NCBI GenBank assembly: GCA_015178975.1
Contig: WHVD01000058.1
Span: forward strand, 1-64,000
Reading direction: 5' to 3'
Length of the DNA: 64,000 nt
From: Hysterangium stoloniferum
Lineage: Eukaryota > Basidiomycota > Agaricomycetes > Hysterangiales > Hysterangiaceae
Below, piece after piece: positions 22,734-34,310 of the stretch. The notes under the pieces are model-generated. The model was given only the letters and a program-made list of their open reading frames with translations. It was not told the origin of the DNA and searched no databases. The first letter of the stretch is position 1; each line of letters starts with the position of its first letter. The position numbers were made by a program, and so were the translations under genes.

Positions 22734-24825
22734 ATGATTCCACCGCAGGAGCGTGGTCGTTCCAGAACGCCAAAGTCAACCGTCGTCCTCACACCCAGCA
22801 CCACCACATACCGTGACACCGATAGACATAGACACGCCATGCAGCGACCCCCAGCCCAGCGGCGACAGGCTGCCCAGATCGCCCAACATCAGAGCTCGAT
22901 CCACATATCCCATTCACACCTTCACCGCCGCCATCCCCATATTAATCCCGCGCGGAAATCCAAGAGCAAGGGCAGGGTGCGGAAGCCCGCGCTAATTAGG
23001 GAGAAAGACCATTTAGAGGATGAAAGCCCAACGGACGATCAAGTGCGCAATATGACAGACGATGCATATTTGTCGGCGGAGGGTGTTGACTCGGAGGTCG
23101 TTCCGCCAGCAATACCCGCACCAGCACCGTCAAGACATCTCCCAGCACCGCCGACCTCGCCCAGCGTAACCGTGCTTCGCATGCCCCGCGGTCGGCCTGC
23201 CGTGCTCTTCCCCTGCGACGAGGCTTCCGAACTCGACGCCGTCCGCACCATGTGGGTCCGCCAAGGCCGGAGCAAGAGGGCGATGGAAATCGTCATGCTC
23301 GAAGGGCTCGTCAAGCTTTCTGATGATCCCGCCGACAAGGCTGCGCGCAGCCATCTCCACGATCCAGTAGACCTGACGTCACCGGGTTCGTCGACGTCCT
23401 CCGGGCCTAGTGCCCTCTTTTCCTCGATCGTCACCTCGACAAGCGTGTCGACCGTGACCTCGCCGGCTGTATATCAACTCGAACGTGATAAAGACAAAGA
23501 TTTAGATTTGGATGTGGGGACGCTGCGCATCGCGTCTTTGCTTTCTGAGAAAGCGAGGAATTCCTCGGCAGTCGATGCCTTGCATGCGTTGTCGACATTT
23601 ATCGCTGAAGACGCACCCAGGCATGTCGTTTCGTCTCCCTCAGTGACACCATCTCCTTCAGCCACGCCAGCCACCTCATCCCCCTCATCCCGCTCAGCCA
23701 CGCCATCGCGCCCAGCCGCTCCGTCTCGTCCAACTACGCCACCCCCTAAATTAATTCTCGTATCAGCTGATGAAAGTCCGCTGCACTTATTATCATCACT
23801 TCCGCCGGAAGCCTACCCAAGAGGAACGCGCCGGCATAAATATCAGCAGCATCAACAACAACACCAGCGCCAACGGTCACATTCCGTGTCAGTCCCACTG
23901 GCGCCGCCGAGGCATTCTCATTCCCGCCCACGAAGCAGCAGTGCCGCGTCGTTATATATATCTCGATCGTCGCAGCGGTCGGAATTTCCATATCCCGGAG
24001 CCAGTGCAGGCTCAGGATCGGAGTTGGGATGGCGTAAGACCCTGGAGAGCTTCATTAATCTCGTCGGTCGTCTCCCTGGCGCCTACTTACCCACCGCCAT
24101 AGAGGAGGGAAGTGCTCACGCCTATCGCCATACCCACTCTGATACTCGCACACACGCGCGTTCACAGTCTGTGCCTCCGCGCCGTGCCGCAGCCTTTATG
24201 TCAACGTCGTCGCCACACCCCTTCCTCCCACTACGAGAGCTTCAGTTCTCCTCTTCACACCTCAACAACAACTATAACCACGGGGATGCCTGCGACTATG
24301 CGCACGACGCACCCCTCCCACTCACCCCGCTCGCCCGCGCCCGCTCCGACTCCCCTCCCGCGCGCACCACACACGCGCATTCCCCCGCTCCCCACGCTCC
24401 CCCGCTCGCCGTACCGCCCGCTCACCCCGCCCGCACAGCCGACGCCGCGGCTGCGGCTCGTCGCGAACCCGCACTTTATGCGCCTGCGGGCGGTGCAGAA
24501 CCGCGTGATGTGGGGCCTCGCGGAGGTGAGTGCGGAGGAGTGGGAGGTGTTCCGCCGGGGGGAGTGCTTTGGGAGTGGCGGCTGGTGGGGGTGGGGCGGG
24601 TGGCAGTGGGGCGGGGGGAGGCGGGCGGTGGGGCTGGGCCTGGGCCGGGGTCTGGTGGGGGCAATGCGGGTGGGGGGGGGAAGGGAGGAGCGAAGGGGAG
24701 AGAGGATGTGGATAGGGAAGGACGGTTTTGGACGGGGAAGGAGGTGGTTGTCGGGGTTGCGGTTGAGGGTGGGGGACGAGTGCGTTGAGGGCGGGCGTGG
24801 GATTAGAGGGGAAGGCGGTGGGTGA
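22734..24825 (+). CDS. Low-complexity hypothetical protein (Ser/Pro/His/Arg-rich)
   Basis: The first ATG of the long frame is at 22734 (MIPPQERGRSRTPKS). About 600 residues are rich in Ser, Pro, Thr, His and Arg. Folded-looking blocks include RGRPAVLFPCDEASELDAVRT, MWVRQGRSKRAMEIVMLEG, LEKARNSS-type helices and GWRKTLESFINLVGRLPGAY. In the last third the upstream frame degenerates into Gly/Arg, while the next frame reads naturally as LRLVANPHFMRLRAVQNRVM and WGLAEVSAEEWEVFRRGE up to 24825. A frame change or an unrecognised intron between about 24110 and 24450 is therefore likely. No domain of known function is recognised. Its last ~100 bases are repeated in every unit of the array to the right. 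Confidence 0.6.
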
Positions 24826-25338
24826 GCGGGAGAAGGCCCGGACCCGGAGGGTAGGCGCACAAGAGCGCGAGGGCGTGCGCAGGGGGTGGTGGGTATTATG
24901 GTGAGCGGTTGTTGGGTTAAGCTGTGTATGTATTTTTTTTTGCCGCTCCCCTCCCCACCTTTTTTTATTACCATGTTCATGTTTCCCCGTACTCTGTCTC
25001 GTGTTGTATCCAATTCTCTCACCTCCCCCCCCCTAAATCCCGAACCACACCCCCCATGTATTATGCATACAATCCGCGCCGCCACTCTACACCTACATCT
25101 TATCCACACATGTTTCATGGAAACACTGGAAATAATTCGGATACATGTTGATAACACCTGTTTTTGCTATGTAATAGACGTACATATCTGGTGTCCGGAG
25201 GCTTTCCGAAAGAGGCAAAGGTTTTTTTTTTTTTCGTTAGCTCTAGTTCTGCTTGAAATAAGTACAGCACATCGAAATATTAAGCTATGCCCATTCCAAA
25301 AAGCAACGACTGACAGCAAACATGTCAGGTTTCTACAG
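24826..25338. repeat. 3' segment of unit 1 (shared by all units)
   Basis: Non-coding. It includes poly-T/A runs, the GTTTCATGGAAAC near-palindrome, and TGATAACACCTG followed by a TATGTAATAGAC box. It recurs at 28640-29230, 33790-34300, 45815-46020, 49620-50110 and 53100-53780. It probably contains the convergent 3' ends of the hypothetical gene and of the kinase gene. Confidence 0.75.
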
Positions 25339-27916
25339 CTATGATGCAGGGTACAAACAAGCGGCCACATTTCTCATATACAAATCAATTTGTCGCATTA
25401 AAGGTCGTTCATGCGGATCTAACCTCCAGCATTCCTCGCATAGGTCCCAAATATGATCAGATAAAAATGGTGCAGCAGATAGTTCAGGGCGAGATGGTAT
25501 CTTGCCCTGTGTGATATTCATGATCACTGCCGGGTCGCTTGTTGTCTCACAATAAGGTGGTTTTCCGGTAAGAATTTCCTTTGAAAACACATGCTTAGAT
25601 ACTAATGGTGCATTATTGCTCAACGTACCAGCATCGTCATCCCAAATGCCCAGACATCGCTTTGTGGGCTAGGTTTTTCGTTCTGAAGCAACTCAGGGGC
25701 CATCCATCGTAATGATCCACCTACATTGGAGGACGTGGTTAGTCTTGCCATATCATCAACAAACCTAGATAGTCCAAAATCTATCAAACAAGGGACACCT
25801 TCATGGGAAACTAGGATATTTCCCTGTGAAACATATTCAGCCTAATAATTAAGTGCGACATCAGTAACATACTGCACGAATATCTCCGTGAACAATGAGA
25901 GGATCATGACCGTGTAAAAACACAAGAGCGCCAGATATGCCTGTTATCTATCGATTCAGGGTATCAATATTAAGCATTCCTCACCACAATAGCTTTTATA
26001 CGGACCAGATAAATTCGATTAATCTCTGGGTTACGGGTGATATAGGACAACAGCGTTCCATGCGACATCCAGGGTGATATCAAAGCCGGCAGCTCAAATA
26101 TTGTTGCAGGAGTAAAGTCGTATGAATAACCGAGACATTTTAAAATGTTGGGGTGAGAGAGCGATGACCAGGCGAGGTATTCTCTCCATGCTCGCTAACA
26201 TACACCCAAAAATAATAAGCAAAATAATAATTAGAACTAATGATAGCATTTCACCCGCATCAACTTGTCGTGCTGAATTTTTACACCTTCGCTGCTGAAT
26301 CTCCTCAAGATCTTGATGGCAACCTTTGTGTCACCTAACTTCCCAGTCCAAATATCTGCGTATCCCCCTCCCGCTACTGAATGTTCGCTTCGTTGTGTTA
26401 TGCGACCATCAAGGCATAAATTTGAAACTTTTGGGAAGGGTGTTGCCTGGCCATGAATGAAGACCGTAGGTTTTAGCTCCATGTACTAATAACGATAGAA
26501 AGATTACCGACCTGTTGCGCAGCCGTGGGAGGAGAGACTGGTGTATTTCCATAGCTTAAAGAGCCATTAGATCCTTGTGACAAATAGGACCCATCTGGAG
26601 TAGCGTTTTGGTTGATCGGAGAATTGGAGGATTCCTTTAGCTTCGACCGTTTCGCATCCAGCACCTGTATCTTCAGCGTTGCTGCCTCTCCGTATTTACC
26701 CATAGCCTCGTAGGTGGTAGCCAAACTTTCCTGGGCATTTAAGGTCTCCGGATGTAAAGGCCCTAGGAGACGCTCCCTGGTCTTCATCACCTGGACCCCA
26801 AGCCTCTTTGCATCGTCGTATCGACCCAGCGTCTCATTCACGATAGCCGAACTGAGCTGTGCACTTAAGGTCTCCGGATGTAAAGGCCCTAGAAGACGCT
26901 CCCTGGTTTCCACCACCTGGACCAGCAGCTTTTCTGCATCTAGGTATCTACCCAGCTTTGTATACGTGAAAGCCAAATGGGCCTGGATGCTCACGGTCTT
27001 TGGATGCTCTGGTCCCAGGAGACGCTCCCTGGTTTCCATTACATGGACCTCTAGTCTTTCTGCATCTTGGTATCTCTCCAGCTCCTTGAGCTGGATAGCC
27101 AAATCTACCTTGGCATTCAAGGTCTCTGGATGTTCAGGTCCTAGGAGACGCTCCTTGGTTTCCATCACCTTGACCATCAGCTTTTCTGCATCTAAGTATC
27201 TACCCAGCTTTGTGTACGTGAAAGCCAAATCTACCTCGGCATTCAACGTCTCTGGATGTTCAGGTCCTAGGAGACGCTCCTTTGTTTCCATCACCTTGAC
27301 CATCAGCTTTTCTGCATCTAGGTATCTACCCAGCGTTGTGTACGTGAGAGCCAAATGGGCTTGGACACTCAAGGTTTTTGGATGCTCCGGTCCTAGGAGA
27401 CGCTCCCTGGTTTCCAAACACCTGGACCGCCAGCTTTTCTGCATCTGGGTATCTACCCAGCTGTGTGTACGTGAAAGCCAAATGGGCCTTGACACCCAGG
27501 GTTTCTAAATGCTCCGGTCCTAGGAGACGCTCCTTGGTTTCCATCACCTTGACCATCAGCTTTTCTGCATCTAGGTATCTATTCAGCTTTGTGTATGTGA
27601 AAGCCAAATGGGCCTGGACACTAAGGGTTTTTGGATGCTCTGGTCCTAGGAGACGCTCCCTGGTTGCCATCACATGGACCTCCAGCCTTTCTGCATCTTG
27701 GTATCTCTCCAGCTCCTTCAGCTTGATAGCCAAATCTACCTCGGCATTCAAGGTCTGTGGATGTTCAGGTCCTAAGCTATGCCGACGGGCCTCCACCGTT
27801 CGGTATCTATCCAGTTCACTACCATCAGAAATATTACCCCCCCGCCTCCTGACCCCCCATCTACCAAAAGTAAAATAGATCAGCTTCGAAACAATATGGA
27901 CCAGGGTGGTTGTCAT
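25339..27916 (-). pseudogene. TPR-protein kinase, unit 1 (one frameshift in the TPR exon)
   Basis: Exons: 27916-26512, 26446-26255, 26194-25985, 25947-25873, 25823-25629 and 25578-25339. The introns are 65, 60, 37, 49 and 50 bp with GT/AG ends, and the last five exons are all whole codons. Exon 1 holds an N-terminal MTTTLVHIVSKLIYF, then nine kinesin-light-chain-like TPRs of 42 residues (LLGPEHPKTL.....GRYLDAEKLMVKVMETRER). The kinase has SVAGGGYADIW, VAIKIL, IVHGDIRAGNILVS, LIDFGLS and WMAPELL. HGD replaces the usual HRD, but Lys and both Asp are present. One extra T at about 27415-27418 shifts the frame between repeats 3 and 4. Without it the protein would be about 771 residues. Substrate unknown. 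The frameshift could be a sequencing error. Confidence 0.82.
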
Positions 27917-28465
27917 GCCCAGATTGTATAGTGTGAACAGAGGGGCTGGGTCGATCGACGTTGGAAGAGGTGATACGTTTGTGAACCAAGGTTCATGCTG
28001 TGCTCATTGGCAATACTTAATTCACACATTGGGAATGGTGTACTGTACATTAAAAACGTATGTGGTCTCACGTGGCTTCGTGCGTCGGGCTTTAGAGATT
28101 ACCCTCGGCAGAACTGGAGTCGGAGATTAGCTAATTTGACCATGAATGACTCTAGAACGTGATTCCAGAGGCGAAGGAGCTCATTGAAATAACACAACTC
28201 CAACACCGGATCAAGACGAGATACACCATCTGCTTTTTTCAGTCCAGCGATAATAAATGCCTATGACGGACGGTGGCTGACAGTTGAAAGAAGTTTAATA
28301 CTATCGCAGATGCAAATTATTGGTTCAATTCTGAATTGGGGCATTCTTTTGTGCATTCCCTCGGTGTTGTGTATGTTGTGTGGTGATGCGATGGCGGGCT
28401 CGCAAAACCACCTGAAAGACGTGCAAGAATGGATGAGGGCACTAATTAGCGAGAAGAAGGGATAA
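27917..28465. other. Upstream segment of unit 1 with a partial plus-strand frame
   Basis: It presumably holds the kinase gene promoter. On the plus strand, about 28149-28465 encodes a decayed version of the frame kept open at 49135-49440 (PAIINAYDGRWL... VQEWMRALISEKKG stop), with a small deletion near 28222. Confidence 0.5.
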
Positions 28466-29233
28466 GCATGAGCAAGTCAAAACGCACAATTCCTGCGGTG
28501 GTTGTCGGGGTTGTCGGGGTTGTGGTTACCCCCCCGCACGCCGTCTCTCGTGCGCCTACCCTCCTGGTCCGGACCTTCTCCCGTTCTCCCACCGCCTTCC
28601 CCTCCAACCCCACGCCCGACCTCAACGCACTCGTCCCCCTACCCTTGGGGGTGATGGGTGTTATGGTGAGTGGATGTTATGGTGAGTGGATGTTATGGTG
28701 AGTGGATGTTATGGTGAGTGGATGTTGTGGTGAGTGGATGTTGTGGTGAGTGGATGTTATGGTGAATGGATGTTGTGTTAAGCTGTGTGTATGTATTTTC
28801 TCTTTTGTCGATTCCCACCCTTTTTATTACCATGTGCACGTTTCCCCGTACTCTGTCTCGTGTTGTATCCAATTCTCTCGCTCCTCCCTCCTAAATCCCG
28901 AACCACATCCTCATGTATCATGCGTATAACCCGTGCCGCCACTTTTACGCTCTACACCTACATCTTATCCACACATGTTTCATGGAAACACTAGAAACAA
29001 TTAGGATACATGTTGATAACACCTGTTCTTGGCTATGTAATAGACGTACATATATCTGGTGTCCGGAGGCTTTCCGAAAAAGGCAAATGCTTTTTTTTTT
29101 TTCCTTAGCTCTAGTTCATGCCATTTGTAGGTCATACCCACTGCATATGAAAAAAAAAATACTGCTTGAATTAAGAACAGCACAGCGAAATATTAAGCTA
29201 TGCCCATTCCAAAAAAGTAGCGACTGACCGCAA
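28466..29233. repeat. Unit 2: 3' segment with a microinversion and a 16-bp tandem repeat
   Basis: Homologous to 24750-25320 except that about 28531-28646 is reversed. In other units this part reads GGGGGACGAGTGCRTTGAG; here it reads CTCAACGCACTCGTCCCCC. Seven copies of a 16-bp unit, TGTTATGGTGAGTGGA, follow at 28659-28770, where other units have one or two. The segment ends abruptly at 29233, where foreign sequence begins. Confidence 0.85.
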
Positions 29234-29327
29234 ACAACAGCACAGCTACATCAGGAAATTGGGAAATCCATGCATACCCTAGCTAGCTTGTATAGTAGGC
29301 CAAGCTCAGCTATTTACTTAGTGGTAT

Positions 29328-29657
29328 TGTAATGTATTCATGGGTTTCTCTTAGATAGCTCAATATATGCTATAGTGTCACAGAGCTTCAACAATAAAAC
29401 AAGCAAAGGTCCAGTAATTTAAATACTGATAGATTAATGAGCTGTGCTATTAAGCTTAAACAACTCAAATAAATGCTTATTTTGATTATTGAAAGGTTCA
29501 ATAGAGCAATATATGACTCTTTTAGCAAATAAAAGAACTATTCCTTGAGAATAGGGGCTAGAAGCTGAATATATGCGCAGTAACTTAGCAGAGACTTGAT
29601 ATAAAGCTTCAGATTCTTGTATGCCTATTTTTAGCTATTAATAGATATTTAACATCT
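29328..29657 (-). repeat. Fragment of LTR family F
   Basis: The reverse complement matches the last ~340 bp of the solo LTR at 59272-60567, including its TGTAATGTAT terminus (here at 29328). Homology stops at about 29657, so the 5' part of the LTR is missing. The 29234-29327 flank is unassigned. Confidence 0.82.
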
Positions 29658-29694
29658 ATCTTTACTGACAGTACTTTGCCTTTGTGTTTATAGC

Positions 29695-30050
29695 ACAGTG
29701 TGTCCCAGACTTCTTTTGCAGTTCAAAACTTCTGAATTTTGATGTGAAGGCTCAGTTCAATAGACATGAAGATCTAGGCTTTGATATACACCTCACATTG
29801 TTCAAACTCATCCTGTTGTTGCTCTGCAGCTTTGACCTTGGCCCAATCATCTTCCATCATAACATGCTTTGCTCCAAAAGTCAGCAGTGATGGTGGCTCC
29901 CTTGCAGTTCCCTCCAAATGTCATTTTAGACCTTTACTGGTGCTGAGTACCATCAGTGTCTGGTTCTTCCAGGTAACCCAATTTGACCCATCCCAGGTGA
30001 GCTTTGGGACAATGAAATTCTTGGTACTAGGTTCTGCAGGGCCTATAACC
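29695..30050 (-). pseudogene. copia Gag N-terminal fragment
   Basis: The minus strand matches the Gag start of the copia element at 54076 (GPAEPSIKSFIVPKL... WVTWKNQT region) but has stops throughout and the start ATG changed to ATA. The primer-binding site is recognisable at 30039-30050 (rc GGTTATAGGCCC). It ends after about 115 codons. Confidence 0.85.
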
Positions 30051-30327
30051 TGTTAATGCAAAGTGTACAGTTCTAATAAGGACTCTTAGTGAGTGATAAC
30101 TTCACTAAGTATATATGTACCTAATAAGAACTATAGGTAGAGTAAGTAACATGACTAGTAATTAAGAAAAGAATCCTTTACATACCTCTTAGTGAGTGAT
30201 AACTCCACTAAGAGGTTACACAATTGGAGGTATAACTATATATATGTAGTATGCCTTGTATAGTGGGAACTATACAGTTCTCCGATATGTACTACATTCC
30301 AGCTTACATAATGTGGTTACTTCAACA
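30051..30327 (-). repeat. copia LTR of the fragment at 29695
   Basis: Begins (minus strand) TGTTGAAGTAACC at 30327 and ends TTAACA at 30051, 277 bp. It is a diverged relative of 53784-54072, including ATTATGTAAGCTGGAA and a repeated CTCTTAGTGRAGTTATCACTCA motif. Confidence 0.85.
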
Positions 30328-31921
30328 GCTTTGTTGGCTAGGTTTTATGTTGTGAAGCAACTCAGGGGCCATCTATTGCAATGACCCACCTACATTGGAG
30401 GATATGGTTAGTCATGTCATACCATCTAGAAACCTAGATAGCCCAAAATTTGTCAAACAAGGGACACCTTCATCAGAAACTAAGATATTTCCCTGTGAAA
30501 CATATTCAGCCTAATAATTAAGTGGACTATCAGTAACATACTGCATGAATATTTCCATGAACTGTTAAGAGTTGTGCAGGCTCATGGAAGGTTTCCAGAG
30601 AAACCCATGGATATTCCGGTAGGACTTGGCTTCAGCTTATAGGCTGCACCCTTGCAAGATTGTGGTGTCCAAAACATGACAGGTCATTTGACCATAATGG
30701 GAATGGAGCTCTGTTAGAGAGCTGACAGGTTGTCCAGGGAGTCCAGTGAACTGGTACTTGGGACAGGGTTGGATATAGACAGGGTTGACATGCATGGGTC
30801 CTGGTGGGTATGTAGACAGGTTTGATGTCTGGGTACCGGCAGGTTGTTTTGCTGTGAACTTCAACTTGGTGGGTATAAGAGTGGGTGCATATAGGGCAGG
30901 TCTGGATGCCAGTGGGTTTCCTGGTGAGCTGTCACCTGGTATAGAGAGTTAGGTGCATGTAGGATGGGGTCCAGATCCTGGCAGGTTTCCGGTCCTGACA
31001 TGAACAATAAGAGGATTATGACCATGTAAAAATACAAGAGCATTATATATCCCTTTGGTCTATTGATTCAGGGCATCAATATTAAGCATTCTTCACCACA
31101 ATGGCTTTCCATATGAACCAGGTGAATTCAATCAATCTCTGGGTATAGGACAACAGTATTCCATGCAACATCCAGAGTGATATCAAAGCTGGCAGTTCAA
31201 ATATTGTTGCAGGAGTAAAGTCATATGAAAAACCGAGACACTTTAAAATATTGGGGTGAGAGAGCAATGACCAAGCGAGGTATTCTTTCCATGTTCACTA
31301 ACAGATACCCAAAAATAATAAGCAAAATAATAATTAGAACTAGTGATAGCATTTTACCCTCATCAACTTGTTGTGCCAAATTTTTACGCCTTCACTACTG
31401 AATCTCCTCAGGATTTGATGGCAACCTCTGTATTACCCAACTTTCCAGTCCATACATTTGCAAATCCCCCTCCTGCTACCAGATACATGCTTCATTGTAT
31501 TATGTGACCATCAAGGCATAAATTTGAGTTTTTTGGGAAGTCATTGCCTGGTCATGAGTGAGGGCCTTGGGTTTTCATTTCATGTACTAATGATGATAGG
31601 AAAATAACTGACCTGTTGCACAGCTGTGGGAGGAGAAGGTAGTGTATTTCCATAGCTTAAAGGGCCATTAGACAGTCCTTGGGAGAAATAGGGTCCATCT
31701 GGAGTAGCTTTTTCCCTGACCTGAGAATTGGAGGATTTCTTCAGCTTCAATCATTTTGCATCCAGCACCTACATCAGTGTTTCCACCTCTTTGTATGTAT
31801 CTACCCATAGCCTCACAAGTGGGAGCCAAACATTCCTGGGCACTTAAGGTCTCTGGATCTAATGGCCCTTGGAGATGCTCCCTGGTCTTCATCACCTGGA
31901 CCACAAGCCTTTCTGCATCAT
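30328..31921 (-). pseudogene. TPR-kinase, unit 2 (heavily decayed)
   Basis: Recognisable kinase exons 5 (about 30330-30510), 4 (about 30540-31065, split by an LTR), 3 (31085-31300) and 2 (31360-31570), and the last part of the TPR exon (31615-31921). Most CpG sites of unit 1 are TG or CA here, and stops and indels occur in all exons. Exon 6 is missing, and the TPR exon is cut after one repeat by the LTR at 31922. No product is expected. Confidence 0.88.
30563..31000 (-). repeat. Solo LTR, family B, 438 bp, TSD TGAAC
   Basis: TGTTAAGAG...GGTCCTGACA with TGAAC on both sides (30558-30562, 31001-31005). It is shorter than the 820-bp copies and CpG-depleted. It sits in kinase exon 4 of unit 2 at a site (CCATGAACAAT) that is intact in other units. 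Confidence 0.92.
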
Positions 31922-32626
31922 TGTTAAGGGGTGTGCAGAGCTTAGTGGAGGGTTTACAGAGCAACCCACAGATAATCTGGTAGGACTTGGCTTCAGCTTA
32001 TAGGCTGCACCCTTGTGAGATTGTGGCATCCAATTTCAGACAGGTGGATGGGAATCCTGGGGAGTCTGGGTGTAGTTGATGGGTCAAGAGGTTGGAGGTC
32101 GATTGCAGGAATCCCATGGAGGTCAAGGGGTCAGGTGGTGATGGGTCAGAGGTTGAGCGATAGATAGGTTGGAGCCCATGGGCTCCAATGAGGTAAATAG
32201 TGGTGTGTTTCAAGGAGAGGAATAGAGCAGAAAATATACTGAGATTACTGGTGAGATCTAAGCTGATTTTCTGCCTGGATTGTATGTACAACATCTGCCA
32301 GACTATATAGACTGTGGAATGTATGTTATACCAAATCCAGTAGTAATGAAATCCTAAACAAGTAATCATGAAACAAGACAAGTAAACACCAGGCTAGGTC
32401 TTAGGAATGGAGGCAGAGTCTGAAACATGACAGGTAATTAGACCATAATGGGAACAGAGTTCAGTTAGAGAGCTGTTGGGTTCTCTGGGCAGAGCCTGGT
32501 GACTGGTGCATGGAATGGGGTCAGACATAGACAGGCTTTGATGTGTGTGGGTCCTGGCAGGGTCTGGTAACTGATGTGCAAGGCACAGAGGGTCGGGTGT
32601 AGACAGGCTTGATGTCCAGGTTGTCA
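31922..32626 (-). repeat. LTR, family B, decayed, no matching TSD
   Basis: Starts TGTTAAGGGG and keeps the GGACTTGGCTTCAGCTTATAGG box and the family-B middle (CCAAATCCAGTA). The sequence left of it is the TPR exon; the sequence right of 32626 is unrelated, and the 5-bp flanks (ATCAT/TATAT) differ. A rearrangement joined this LTR to other DNA. Confidence 0.8.
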
Positions 32627-33437
32627 TATATTTTATCACTTTGTTTCTTTGTTTAACCTTTAAGGGACATTAGTCAAATAGTAGAGGACTGGATCCTTTA
32701 ACTTTGGCTCAAGAGTTTAAGATGTCATTGTTCTGATAACATAACATTTATTGCTAGCTCTAAACCCTAGAATTAGCATATCTTAACCTTAAGTAGCTAG
32801 GTGGCACTGCCATGGAAACCAGCAGAGTCATGGATTACATACTAATAATGTATCTCTAGCCCTTATAGTATGCAATCTACCCCATCTCCTTGACTACATA
32901 TTGAGGGAGATGACTCATTGTTGAGTCACATCAATATGACTATGCAATGAGTTATAACCAGAGCTATGACTCAGATACATTATGTAGTCATAGCTGGTTG
33001 GATGACTCTGAAATATACTTATGAGTCAAGTATGGGAAATACTGACTCATTCTCCTAGTCACATTACTTAGTAAGCAGGATCCTGGACTAGTATAAATAC
33101 AGGCTCAAATCATGTATTTAGGATATCATTCAATATCACATCACTTGCTCATTTAGCTATACTTGCCTACTAGGTCCACACATTGTGCTTAAGTTGAGTA
33201 CTCTCCTTGCCAATCAGTTGACTGTCTTGTTTCCTTGAGTTGAGCTTTCTCCTCAGAAAAGGGACACGGGCACGTAGTTGAATAAAAGTGGATACTGATT
33301 TAATTGACAAAACTCCTACATACAGATTAATTTGAATTTGAATCTCCTTTCTCAAGCTACACTACTTAACTCAAGTAAAAAGAGTTTACAAGTATGCTAA
33401 ATAGTACTAATACATTACACAGGTCCTGGTGGGTTTT
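32627..33437. other. LTR-like promoter region, border not resolved
   Basis: No coding sequence. A TATAAATA box (33092-33099) with a cluster of TGASTCA motifs upstream and A/T-rich DNA downstream resembles the U3/R part of an LTR, but neither end could be fixed and no second copy is in the window. Confidence 0.45.
32911..33099 (+). promoter_or_regulatory. Five bZIP-type TGASTCA sites upstream of TATAAATA
   Basis: TGACTCA at 32911, 32967 and 33043 and TGAGTCA at 32922 and 33022, all exact, then TATAAATA at 33092. TGACTCA is the known Gcn4/AP-1 family site. The first two form an inverted pair with a 4-base gap. Control by such a factor is an inference. Confidence 0.5.
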
Positions 33438-33581
33438 TGTTATGACCCATTCCCAGATGTTTCAATATCTGACTTCCAACTTCCAACTTCCAACTATGGA
33501 ACATCATAGTTACCATATCTTCTGTAACCTTCCCTTGTTCCACATTTGGTAATTTGTCCATTGACAAGTATACACTTGTTT
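33438..33581 (+). repeat. Family-A LTR fragment
   Basis: TGTTATGACCCATTCCCAG is the 5' end of LTR family A with CpG changed to TG. The match continues to about 33581 (ACACTTGTTTT), where it is cut and joined to the G-rich start of unit 3. Confidence 0.88.
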
Positions 33582-33582
33582 T

Positions 33583-34310
33583 GGGGGAAGGGAGGAGGGA
33601 GGGGGAGAGAGGATGTGGATAGGGAAGGGAGGTTTTGGATGGGGAAGTAGGTGGTTGTTGGGGTTGTGGTTGAGGGTGGGGGGACCAGTGCATTGAGAGG
33701 GGATGTGGGGTTAGAGGGGAAGGTGGTGGGGCAGCGGGAGAAGGCCCAGACCCGATGGGTAGCAGCACAAGAGAGCAAGGGTGTGCAGAGGGGGTGGTGG
33801 GTGTTATGTGAACGGTTGTTAGGTTAAGCTGTGTATGTATTTTTTTTTTGCCGCTCCCCTCCCCACCTTTTTTATTACCTTGTTCATGTTTCCCCGTAAT
33901 ATCTCTCATGTTGTATCCAATTCTCTCACCTTCCCCCCCCCCTAAATCCCAAACCACACCCCCCATGTATCATGCATATAACCCGCGCTGCCACCACTTT
34001 TACGCTTTACACCTACATCTTATCCATACATGTTTCATGGAAACACTAGAAATAATTCGGATACATGTTGATAACACCTGTTTTTGGCTATGTAATAGAC
34101 ATACATATCTGATGGCTGGAGGCTTTCCGTAGAAGGCAAATGCTTTTTTTTTTCCGTTAACTCTAGTTCATGCCATTTGTAGGTCATACCCACTGCATAT
34201 GAAAGAAAAAATACTGCTTGAATTAAGAACAGCACAGCAAAATATTAAGTTATGCCCATTCCAAAAAGTAGCAACAGACAGCAAACATGACAGTATAGCA
34301 ATCATCCAGG
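33583..34310. repeat. Unit 3: 3' segment
   Basis: Matches 24690-25330, beginning inside the coding tail of the hypothetical gene (GAGAGAGGATGTGGATAGGG). In this unit the copied part of the neighbouring gene is the longest. Confidence 0.82.

Noticed and set aside
24255..25157. 300-codon minus-strand frame opposite the hypothetical gene
   Set aside because: Pro/Arg/His-rich mirror of the GC-rich coding strand running into non-coding 3' sequence; no domain.
26487..26512. A 26-nt intron (GTCGGT...ATTAG) between the TPR and kinase exons
   Set aside because: Too short for fungal splicing; a 65-nt intron ending at CCAG gives phase 0 in units 1 and 4 and explains all copies.
26714..27878. Plus-strand Ser/Arg-rich frames over the TPR exons (also 47724-48839)
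   Set aside because: Antisense shadows of the 126-bp TPR repeat, periodic with it and without any independent motif.
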